Shown here one piece after another: positions 49,756-56,868 of a stretch of DNA of 64,000 bases. Position 1 is the stretch's first letter. Every line of letters begins with the position of its first letter. The DNA lies in the NCBI RefSeq assembly GCF_002150765.1, contig NZ_MUYM01000015.1, positions 1 to 64,000 on the forward strand, given 5' to 3'. The position numbers and the translations under genes were made by a program. Origin of the DNA: Lentzea kentuckyensis. GTDB taxonomy: Bacteria > Actinomycetota > Actinomycetes > Mycobacteriales > Pseudonocardiaceae. The notes under the pieces are model-generated. The model was not told the DNA's origin. It worked only from the letters and a program-made list of their open reading frames with translations, and did no database searches.

Positions 49756-50925
49756 CTAACCGAGCGTGCCGCGAATGTTCGCGTGGCCCTTGAGCAGGTT
49801 GCGGGCGATCGTGCGGCGCTGGATCTCGTCGGTGCCCTCGTAGATGCGCAGCAGCCGCAGCTCGCGGTACCAGCGCTCGATCGGCAGCTCACGGGTGTAG
49901 CCCATGCCGCCGTGGATCTGCAGGACCCGGTCGACGATCTCGTTGGCCTTGATGCCGCCGTAGAGCTTCGCGATCGACTGCGCCTGCCGCGAGTCCTGCT
50001 TCTGGTCGACGAGCCACGCGGCGTGCAGCACGAGCCAGCGCAGCGCCTCGATCTCGACCGCGGAGTCGGCGATCATCCACTGGATGGCCTGGTACTCGGC
50101 GATGGGCTGGCCGAACGTGACGCGGTTCTTGGCCTGCTCGATCGCCATCTCGACCAGCCGCTCGACGCTGCCGAGCGCACGGGCGGGCAGCAGGTAGCGG
50201 CCCTGGCCGATCCACTGCATGGCGAGGTGGAAGCCCCTGCCGACCTCGCCGAGGATGTTCTCCTCCGGCACGCGCACGTTGTCGAACACGAGCGCCGCCG
50301 GGCCCCACTGGCCCATGGTCGGGATGGGCTCGGACTTCCAGCCCATGTCGCGGTCGACCAGGAAGCAGGTGACGCCGCCGTCGGCGCCTTTCTCCTTGTC
50401 CGTCACGGCGAAGACCATGACGAAGTCGGCTTCGTTGCCCTGCGTGATGAACGTCTTCTCGCCGTTGATGACCCACTCGTTGCCGTCCTTGACGGCGGAC
50501 GTGCGAATGGCCTTGGCGTCACTGCCGGCACCGGGTTCGGTGATCGCGAAGCACGAGACGCGTTCGCCGGAGATCGTCGGCAGCAGGTAGCGCTGCTTCT
50601 GCTCCTCGTTGCCGTGGAACAGGATGTTGTCCGCGTACCCGCCGAACCGGAACGGCACGAAGCTGCGTCCGAGCTCGGCCTCGATCAGCGCGGTCATCAT
50701 CGCGCCGAGCCCCATGCCGCCGTACTCCTGCGGCGTCAGCACCCCGAAGAACCCGGCTTGCTTGGCCTTGTCCTGCAGCGCTTTCAGCTCGTCCTTCGGC
50801 AGGCCGGGCTGGCCGGCGCGTTCGCGGCGCAGCACCTCCGGCTCCAGCGGGATGATCTCCTTGCGCACGAAGGTCCGCACCCACTCGCGGATCTCCTTCT
50901 GCTCGGCGTCGAGCGTGAAGTCCAT
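49756..50925 (-). CDS. Acyl-CoA dehydrogenase
   Basis: A 389-residue FAD-dependent acyl-CoA dehydrogenase. 'SCFAITEPGAGSDAKAIRTS' and 'WVINGEKTFITQGNEADFVM' are the FAD/substrate strands, 'IAEYQAIQWMIADSAVEIEA' the C-terminal helices, and 'RIYEGTDEIQRRTIARNLLK' the terminal signature. It introduces the 2,3 double bond in acyl-CoA. ATG 50925 is 10 bp from the second dehydrogenase's stop, so the genes form an operon with the MaoC protein. Confidence 0.93.
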   Translation of the reverse strand: MDFTLDAEQKEIREWVRTFVRKEIIPLEPEVLRRERAGQPGLPKDELKALQDKAKQAGFFGVLTPQEYGGMGLGAMMTALIEAELGRSFVPFRFGGYADNILFHGNEEQKQRYLLPTISGERVSCFAITEPGAGSDAKAIRTSAVKDGNEWVINGEKTFITQGNEADFVMVFAVTDKEKGADGGVTCFLVDRDMGWKSEPIPTMGQWGPAALVFDNVRVPEENILGEVGRGFHLAMQWIGQGRYLLPARALGSVERLVEMAIEQAKNRVTFGQPIAEYQAIQWMIADSAVEIEALRWLVLHAAWLVDQKQDSRQAQSIAKLYGGIKANEIVDRVLQIHGGMGYTRELPIERWYRELRLLRIYEGTDEIQRRTIARNLLKGHANIRGTLG

Positions 50926-50935
50926 TTCTTTCCCT

Positions 50936-52081
50936 TCAGACGAACGCGTTGATGCCCGTCAGCGCGCGACCGATGAGCAGTTTCTGAATCTGGCTGGTGC
51001 CCTCGTAGAGGGTGGTGACCCTGGCGTCCCGCAGGAACTTGCCGACCGGGTACTCGTCGACGTAGCCGTAGCCGCCGAAGACCTGGATGGCGTTGTTGGC
51101 GACCCTGACCGCGGCTTCGCTGGCGTAGAGCTTGGCCATGCTCGCCTCGGTGCCGAACGGCTTGTTCCGGTCAGCCAGGTCGGCGACGCGCCAGGTCAGC
51201 AGCCTGGCCGCGTCGGTCTCGACGGCCATGTCGGCGAGGAGTTCCTGGACGAGCTGGAAGCCCGCGATGGGCTTGCCGAACTGCTCGCGTTCCTTGGCGT
51301 ACTTGAGCGCGGCCTCGAGGGCGCCTCTGGCGGCGCCGACGCAGCCAGCCGCGACGGACATCCGGCCCTTGTCGAGGGCGCCCATCGCGAGCTTGAAGCC
51401 TTCCTCGCTGAGCAGGGCGTCCTCGTCGACGTGGACGTCGTCGAGGGTGATCTCGGCGGTGGCCTGGCCGCGCATGCCGAGCTTGCCCTTGATCTCGGTG
51501 GCGGTGAAACCCGCGGAGTCGGTCGGGACCAGGAACGCACTGATGCCTTTCGGCCCCGGTCCGCCGGTCCGGGCGAACACCAGCGCGACGTCGGCCCACG
51601 TGCCGTTGGTGATGAAGACCTTGCGGCCGCTGATCCGGTAGCCGTTGTCCGTCTTGGTGGCTTTGGTGACGAGGCTGCCGGCGTCGCTGCCGGTACCGGG
51701 TTCGGTGAGGGCGAAACAGCCGACCTGCGTGCCGTTCGTCAGACCTGGCAGCCAGCGTTGTTTCTGCTCTTCGGTGCCGTGCTTCGCGATCGACTTCGCG
51801 ACCAGGCCGAGCGACACCGAGATGATGCCCCGGACGGCGCTGTCACCGCGGGCGACCTCTTCGAGCACCAGGCAGTAGGCGAGGTTGTCGCCGCCCGACC
51901 CGCCGTAGCGCTCGTCGATGCCGAGCCCGAGGAACCCGACCTCGCCGAGCGCCGGCACCAGCTCTTTGTCGATCGCCTCGTCACGATCCCAGCGCGTGGC
52001 GTGGGGGACGATCCGCTCCTCCGTGAAGCGGTGTGCGAGCTCCCTGAGCTGCCGGTGTTCGTCCGAAAGCGTCAAATCCAC
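50936..52081 (-). CDS. Acyl-CoA dehydrogenase (short-chain/butyryl type)
   Basis: A 381-residue acyl-CoA dehydrogenase, paralogous to the next gene. 'VGCFALTEPGTGSDAGSLVT', 'YRISGRKVFITNGTWADVAL', 'GMRGQATAEITLDDVHV', 'FGKPIAGFQLVQELLADMAV', 'IQVFGGYGYVDEYPVGKFLR' and 'DARVTTLYEGTSQIQKLLIG'. GTG 52081 with GGAGG directly upstream; 41 bp separate it from the divergent TetR gene and the operator-like repeat between them. Confidence 0.93.
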   Translation of the reverse strand: MDLTLSDEHRQLRELAHRFTEERIVPHATRWDRDEAIDKELVPALGEVGFLGLGIDERYGGSGGDNLAYCLVLEEVARGDSAVRGIISVSLGLVAKSIAKHGTEEQKQRWLPGLTNGTQVGCFALTEPGTGSDAGSLVTKATKTDNGYRISGRKVFITNGTWADVALVFARTGGPGPKGISAFLVPTDSAGFTATEIKGKLGMRGQATAEITLDDVHVDEDALLSEEGFKLAMGALDKGRMSVAAGCVGAARGALEAALKYAKEREQFGKPIAGFQLVQELLADMAVETDAARLLTWRVADLADRNKPFGTEASMAKLYASEAAVRVANNAIQVFGGYGYVDEYPVGKFLRDARVTTLYEGTSQIQKLLIGRALTGINAFV

Positions 52082-52094
52082 AAGGCCTCCCGAA

Positions 52095-52115
52095 TAACCG
52101 AACAGTGTTAGGTTA
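52095..52115. promoter_or_regulatory. TetR operator candidate TAACC-N11-GGTTA
   Basis: Perfect 5-bp arms TAACC (52095-52099) and GGTTA (52111-52115) in the 40-bp gap between divergent acyl-CoA dehydrogenase and TetR genes. Binding here would control both promoters. Confidence 0.6.
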
Positions 52116-52121
52116 ACCCAC

Positions 52122-52721
52122 ATGCCCCGGCCGAGCACCCCCCTGCTGAGCCCCGACCGCATCAGGTCGGTGGCTCTGGAGATCATCGACCGCGACGGGC
52201 TGGACGGCCTGTCGATGCGCAAGCTCGCCGCGTCACTGGGCGTGCAGGCGGCGTCGCTCTACGGGCACGTCCGCACCAAGGACCAGCTGCTGAACGACAT
52301 CGCCTCGTCGATCCTGTCGTCGGTCGACGTCTCGGGCTTCGAGGTGGACTGGCGTGTTGGTCTGGTGCAGTGCGCGCGCTCGTACCGTGCGGCGCTGTCG
52401 TCACACCCGAACATCGTGCCGTTTCTGGCATACGGCCCGGCTGGTCGTGACGAGTCGTTGAAGCGGCTGGACATCCTCCACGGCGCCCTGGTCGACGCCG
52501 GCTGGTCCCGCCGCGAGGCCACGATGATCGCCGCCGGCCTCATGTACATCGTGTTCGGCTCGGCTCTTTCGACGTTCTCGAGCGGCTTTTCCTCGGACCC
52601 GGCGGACTACACCGGTCGCTACCCGCACCTCGACCGCGCCCACCTGCTGCCGGGCGTCGCTCGTGAACTGGACCGCGACAGCTTCGAGTTGGCGCTCGCG
52701 GCGTTCGTGCGCGGCCTTTAG
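52122..52721 (+). CDS. TetR-family regulator (TetR/AcrR, TetR_C domain)
   Basis: A 199-residue repressor. HTH: 'LSPDRIRSVALEIIDRDGLD', 'GLSMRKLAASLGVQAASLYG', 'HVRTKDQLLNDIA' (residues ~8-55). The C-terminal ligand domain is of the TetR_C type ('RREATMIAAGLMYIVFGSAL'). Divergent from the acyl-CoA dehydrogenase operon, whose intermediates are plausible inducers. ATG 52122 lies close to the operator. Confidence 0.9.
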   Translation: MPRPSTPLLSPDRIRSVALEIIDRDGLDGLSMRKLAASLGVQAASLYGHVRTKDQLLNDIASSILSSVDVSGFEVDWRVGLVQCARSYRAALSSHPNIVPFLAYGPAGRDESLKRLDILHGALVDAGWSRREATMIAAGLMYIVFGSALSTFSSGFSSDPADYTGRYPHLDRAHLLPGVARELDRDSFELALAAFVRGL

Positions 52722-52730
52722 TGTCTTGGC

Positions 52731-53741
52731 GTGGCTGCTGCGAAGTCGAAGGCGATCGAGCTAGAGGTCGGTGACCAGCTGGTGCGGGTGTCCAACCCGG
52801 ACAAGCCGTACTTCCCCGCGCGGGGCATCACCAAGGGGCAGGTGGTCGAGTACTACCGCACCGTGGCGCCTGCGCTGCTGGGGGTTTTGCGTGACCGGCC
52901 GGTCGTGTTGAAGCGCTACGTCGACGGGGTCGAGGGCGAGGCGTTCTACCAGAAGCGCGTGCCCAAGGGGGCTCCTGACTACGTGGAGACCGTGCAGGTC
53001 CGCTTTCCGTCCGGGCGTCCTGCCGACGAGATCTGCCCGACCTCCGAAGCCGTGATCGTCTGGGCGGCGAACCTCGGCACGTTCGACTTCCACCCGTGGC
53101 CGGTGCGTCGTGCCGACGTCGACCACCCCGACGAGCTGCGCATCGATCTCGACCCGCAACCGGGCACCGACTTCCGTGATGCGGCAGCTGTCGCCGGGGT
53201 GCTGCGTGAGGTGCTGAACGACGCCGGGCTGGTCGGCTACCCGAAGACTTCCGGCGGGCGCGGTATCCACGTCGCCGTGCGGATCCGGCCCGAGTGGGAC
53301 TTCATCGACGTCCGCCATGCCGTGATCGCGCTGGCTCGCGAGGTGGAGAAGAGGGCGCCTGATCAGGCGACTTCGGCCTGGTGGAAGGAAGAACGCGGCT
53401 CCAGGGTGTTCATCGACTTCAACCAGGCCGCCCGCGACCGCACGATCGCTTCGGCCTGGTCGGTGCGGGGGACTCCGCGGGCCACGGTCTCGACGCCGGT
53501 CACCTGGGATGAACTGTCCACTGTGGACCCTGATGACTTCGACGTGCTGACCGTGCCGAAGTTCTTGGAGGAGCGTGGCGATCTGCACGCCGGGCTGGAC
53601 TCGGAGGCGTTCGGGATCGAGACGCTGCTGGAGTGGTACGCGGCCGACCCGCGCGGGGAGATGCCGTACCCGCCGGACTACCCGAAGATGCCGGGCGAGC
53701 CGATGCGGGTGCAGCCTTCGCGCGCCCGCAAACAGGAGTGA
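52731..53741 (+). CDS. ligD: LigD-type NHEJ primase-polymerase (PolDom)
   Basis: A 336-residue stand-alone polymerase domain of the archaeo-eukaryotic primase superfamily. 'LVRVSNPDKPYFPARGITKG', 'VEYYRTVAPALL', 'LRIDLDPQPGTDFRDA' (catalytic DxD), 'GYPKTSGGRGIHVAVRI', 'SRVFIDFNQAARDRTIASAW' and 'SVRGTPRATVSTPVTW' are family landmarks. It extends or fills DNA ends with NTPs in non-homologous end joining, normally with Ku. No ligase or nuclease domain and no ku gene is visible here. GTG 52731, 9 bp after the TetR stop. Confidence 0.92.
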   Translation: MAAAKSKAIELEVGDQLVRVSNPDKPYFPARGITKGQVVEYYRTVAPALLGVLRDRPVVLKRYVDGVEGEAFYQKRVPKGAPDYVETVQVRFPSGRPADEICPTSEAVIVWAANLGTFDFHPWPVRRADVDHPDELRIDLDPQPGTDFRDAAAVAGVLREVLNDAGLVGYPKTSGGRGIHVAVRIRPEWDFIDVRHAVIALAREVEKRAPDQATSAWWKEERGSRVFIDFNQAARDRTIASAWSVRGTPRATVSTPVTWDELSTVDPDDFDVLTVPKFLEERGDLHAGLDSEAFGIETLLEWYAADPRGEMPYPPDYPKMPGEPMRVQPSRARKQE

Positions 53742-53835
53742 ACCAGGATGGCGGGCTGCTGAGCCAACCGGTTGTATCAGGCACGGATCCAGTGGGCGAC
53801 CTCGTAGAATGAGACGAACACGAGAGGAGGTCGCG

Positions 53836-54042
53836 ATGTCCCAGCCCTATGTCGTCCGGTACGTCGGCGGTCCCCTCGACGGCAGGGTCGACTCGCTGCC
53901 GTCCACGCCGGAGGACCCGAAGCAGACCGTCACGTACGTGCACCTGCACGGCGGGCCCAAGATCGTGCACGTCTACGACCTGTCGTACGCGGTCGAGTAC
54001 GGGTGTGAGTACCGGTTGCGCGCCGTCGTCGAAGAGGACTAG
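53836..54042 (+). CDS. Small conserved protein, unknown
   Basis: A 68-residue protein with a strong ribosome-binding site (GAGAGGAGG, 5 nt before ATG). The sequence 'YVVRYVGGPLDGRVDSLPST' followed by 'TYVHLHGGPKIVHVYDL' is probably a small beta-sheet protein and recalls short phage- or actinobacteria-type 'GGPxDG' proteins. Function unknown. TAGAAT at 53805-53810 could be its -10 box. The end overlaps the convergent aminotransferase by 4 bp. Confidence 0.7.
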   Translation: MSQPYVVRYVGGPLDGRVDSLPSTPEDPKQTVTYVHLHGGPKIVHVYDLSYAVEYGCEYRLRAVVEED

Positions 54043-55076
54043 CGGGCCCATTCCTCGCACAGCAGGTTCACTCGGACGTGGCCCTCGTGGCCCCGGATGC
54101 CGAAGTAGCGCTGGTCCATCACCACCGCGTCGCGCAGCACGTCGTCGGGCAGCTTGGCGAACGTGTAGTAGCTCGCGTGCGGGGTCGCGGCCTCGGCCAG
54201 AAGTGTGCCGTTCGCCACGAGTTTCTCGTGGGTGGTCTTGATGTGCTCGATCAGGCCCTGGTTGGCCTCGGGGGAGTTGAGGACGCTCATCAGGCGCAGC
54301 GCGTGGTGTTCGTTGGCCAGGCCGGTGGCACCCGTCACGTTCGAGCAGGCGTATCGGATCGACTCGCGGTGCCGGGGCGGCAGCAGCATGTAGGCGAACC
54401 GGACGCCGTGCACGGCAAGGCTCTTGGTCGGGCAGACGATGCGGAACGTCCGGTCGCGGTGCAGGAACGCCGACAGTTCGGTGCGGTCGCCGTGCCACTT
54501 CGTGTACTGGAACGTGCCGTCGATCAGCACGACCGAGCCGGTGCTGTCCTGCCAGTCGTGGATGCGGCGCAGGTGGCGTTCGTGGACGGTGGTGCCGCAC
54601 ACCCAGATCGGGTCGGACAACAGCAGCGCCGTCCGGCGGTCCGGCAGGTCGAGGGCGGCGTCCGGGTCGTGCAGCAGGCCTCCCGCCACCTGCGTGAGCG
54701 GGAAGCCGAGACACTGCGCGAGGTAATGGCACGTGTAGTAGAGCGGGGCGGCGTGGCAGACGTCCTCGATGCCCATTTCCCGCAGTGCCAGGAAGAACGC
54801 CGTCAGCAACGGGCTGGAGCCGGGCGCCACGAAGATCGAGTCGAGGCTGTGGTCGACGCCGTCGTTGGCCCGGTGGAAGTCGCGGATGGCCGTGCACAGC
54901 GGTTCCGAGTCAGACAGGAAGCTGTACCGGTCCGCGACGTCGACCTGCTCGCGTGGCGACGGCAGGTACTCCTTCACGAACGGGTGCGTGGTCTGCCAGC
55001 CCGACAGAAACCGCGCACCGCGCCGGGACCTGGACACCACGTCCAGCTCCCGGTGCAGGCGCAGGAGTTCGCTCAT
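54039..55076 (-). CDS. PLP-dependent aminotransferase (class I/II fold)
   Basis: A 345-residue fold-type I PLP enzyme. 'FVAPGSSPLLTAFFLALREM' binds the cofactor phosphate, 'DPIWVCGTTVHERHL' and 'GSVVLIDGTFQYTKWHGDRT' supply the Asp, and 'IVCPTKSLAVHGVRFAYMLL' holds the Schiff-base Lys. The C-terminal 'GIRGHEGHVRVNLLC' binds the substrate carboxylate. It is related to aspartate/histidinol-phosphate-type aminotransferases, but the substrate is unknown. It starts 4 bp after the dehydrogenase-like gene, third in a tight operon with the 2OG-Fe dioxygenase. Confidence 0.85.
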   Translation of the reverse strand: MSELLRLHRELDVVSRSRRGARFLSGWQTTHPFVKEYLPSPREQVDVADRYSFLSDSEPLCTAIRDFHRANDGVDHSLDSIFVAPGSSPLLTAFFLALREMGIEDVCHAAPLYYTCHYLAQCLGFPLTQVAGGLLHDPDAALDLPDRRTALLLSDPIWVCGTTVHERHLRRIHDWQDSTGSVVLIDGTFQYTKWHGDRTELSAFLHRDRTFRIVCPTKSLAVHGVRFAYMLLPPRHRESIRYACSNVTGATGLANEHHALRLMSVLNSPEANQGLIEHIKTTHEKLVANGTLLAEAATPHASYYTFAKLPDDVLRDAVVMDQRYFGIRGHEGHVRVNLLCEEWAR

Positions 55077-55080
55077 CGCG

Positions 55081-56013
55081 CTAACCGACCCGGTTGCGGT
55101 CGCCGCCGGCCGCCACGTCGCGGACCGTCTCGATCCACGTGGCGGCGCGCCGGCGCACGGTTTCGGTGGTGTACCAGGCCTTCACCGGGGTGAGGACCGT
55201 GCGGGCCAGGTCGCGGTACGGCGAGGTGTCGCCGATGACGTCGAACGCCGCCCCGCCCAGAAGCCCGGCGTTCAGCGCTTTGCGCAGCGCGGGCACGTCG
55301 ACCAGTTCGTCCGACGAGACGTTCACCAGGAACGCCGACGGTTTCATCACGGCCAGCTCCTCCGCACCGATCAGCCCGTCGGTCTCCGGGGTGAGCGGGA
55401 CGGTCAGGAACACCGCGTCGCTGCGTTCCAGCAACGAGTGCAGATCGACCTGCTCGGCTCCCTCGAAGTGCTTGGCACTGCGGTTGGTGAAGACGACCCG
55501 CATGTCGAAGGCCTGCGCGAACCTGGCAATACGGCCGCCGACGTCACCCAGGCCGATGATGCCGGCGGTCCTGCCCGCCAGTTCGAACGCGATCGGCTCC
55601 TCGCCCGGCTCGTCGCGGCGGGCAGCGGCGTCGTAGGTGACGACGTGCCGCACCGCGGTCAGCAGCAACGCGAACGCGTGCTCGGCGACCGAGGAACCGG
55701 TGTAGCCGGGGGTGTTGTGCACCTTCACGCCGTGGTCGCGGCAGTAGGCCAGGTCGACGTAGTCGTACGCGGTGCCGGTCGTGATCACCGCCCGCAACGC
55801 CGGCAACCGCGAGAGGTAGTCGGCGTCGATGGTCGCATTGGCGGTGATGAGCAGTTCGACGTCGTTCGACTCATCAGGATTCGAAATGACGCCATCGGGT
55901 GACCAGATCGGTTTGATTCGCTCCTCCAGCATCGGGAGCAGGTCCGCGGGAATCTCGTCGGCGGCCATGCTCACCAGAGCCGTGGGGAGGGGAGCGTTCA
56001 TCTGTGATTCCAT
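55081..56013 (-). CDS. D-2-hydroxyacid dehydrogenase-like protein lacking catalytic triad
   Basis: A 310-residue protein with the NAD-binding fold of the family ('TAGIIGLGDVGGRIARFAQA', GxGxxG at ~145-155) and 'VFLTVPLTPETDGLIGAEEL'. However, the usual catalytic Arg stretch (NxxRGxxVD) reads 'NVSSDELVDVPAL', the Glu position reads 'AAFDVIGDTSPYRD', and the general-acid His (LTPH) reads 'VLTPVKAWYTTE'. Oxidoreduction of a 2-hydroxyacid by the standard mechanism is thus doubtful. ATG 56013 (or 56001). Middle gene of the three-gene operon. Confidence 0.8.
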   Translation of the reverse strand: MESQMNAPLPTALVSMAADEIPADLLPMLEERIKPIWSPDGVISNPDESNDVELLITANATIDADYLSRLPALRAVITTGTAYDYVDLAYCRDHGVKVHNTPGYTGSSVAEHAFALLLTAVRHVVTYDAAARRDEPGEEPIAFELAGRTAGIIGLGDVGGRIARFAQAFDMRVVFTNRSAKHFEGAEQVDLHSLLERSDAVFLTVPLTPETDGLIGAEELAVMKPSAFLVNVSSDELVDVPALRKALNAGLLGGAAFDVIGDTSPYRDLARTVLTPVKAWYTTETVRRRAATWIETVRDVAAGGDRNRVG

Positions 56014-56020
56014 CCGGGAG

Positions 56021-56827
56021 CTAGATGTCTTTGCGCATGGGTGTGACATCCACGAGCACCGCCGATCGGTGACCTGGGCCGGCACCGTCGCCTTTGGACA
56101 CCGGATCGAGGTGGTGGCTGACGAGATGATCGCAGATGCCGTAAGCCTGCAGCGGATCGGTAAGCGTGAACCGTTCGAGTATGGCGTCCGCCGGCACGTC
56201 GGCGGGAGATTTGCCCACTTGGTCGACTCCGCAGATGACGTTTTCGCCGCCGGACGCATTGACTCGTTCAATCAGATGGGCGAAGTGTATTGGTTCGCCG
56301 TCCTGGTGCAGATGGTTCGGCGACGTCATGGCCAGCGCTCCCGGCTCAGCGGCCAGCAGCTTGATGAAGTGCACGCCGAGGTAGAACGGTGTCGTGGCGA
56401 GCTCGGCCGGCCAGGCGCCCTGGGCGTAGTCGAACCGGAGTACGGCCTGCAGCAAGGGATTCGCCAGCACATCGGGTGGCAGCGCGGGGAAGGCGCGCAC
56501 CTCGCCGGGGTGTTCCGCGTTGAAGCCGCCCTGGTAGTAGCGCAGGACGTCGTCGCCGAGCTCCGGATCGTGGGCGGCGGGCAACCAGTTGAGCGAGTCA
56601 TTCCACGGCAGATAGATAGCAGCGCCATACCGGCGATACCTGTTCAGCCCTGCGCCATATGGGTCAGCAGGGAGATTGGAGAACGCATCTCGCAACGCTG
56701 TGTAGTGGACATCGATATTGTCCACCGCAAGGTGGTCGAACAGGTTGTACCGGTCGAACCCATTGACACGCAACGTACCAATCACGGCATCCCCCGAGTG
56801 GAAGCGTGTATGCTGCTGAATACTCAC
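56021..56827 (-). CDS. 2OG-Fe(II) dioxygenase (amino-acid hydroxylase type)
   Basis: A 268-residue protein of the 2OG-Fe dioxygenase family PF10014, which includes bacterial isoleucine/leucine hydroxylases. Landmarks: 'FDRYNLFDHLAVDNIDVHYT', 'YGAAIYLPWNDSLNWLP', 'YYQGGFNAEHPGEVRAFPAL', the iron motif 'SPNHLHQDGEPIHFAHLIER' (HxD) and the distal 'VSHHLDPVSKGDGAGPGHRS' (His and 2OG-binding Arg). GTG 56827 is the likely start. First gene of the operon, so a hydroxylated amino acid is probably made and then processed by the next two proteins. Confidence 0.82.
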   Translation of the reverse strand: MSIQQHTRFHSGDAVIGTLRVNGFDRYNLFDHLAVDNIDVHYTALRDAFSNLPADPYGAGLNRYRRYGAAIYLPWNDSLNWLPAAHDPELGDDVLRYYQGGFNAEHPGEVRAFPALPPDVLANPLLQAVLRFDYAQGAWPAELATTPFYLGVHFIKLLAAEPGALAMTSPNHLHQDGEPIHFAHLIERVNASGGENVICGVDQVGKSPADVPADAILERFTLTDPLQAYGICDHLVSHHLDPVSKGDGAGPGHRSAVLVDVTPMRKDI

Positions 56828-56868
56828 AGTAGTCAGCTTGTCAACGCGCGCGTAGCGGGGAAGGCGCC

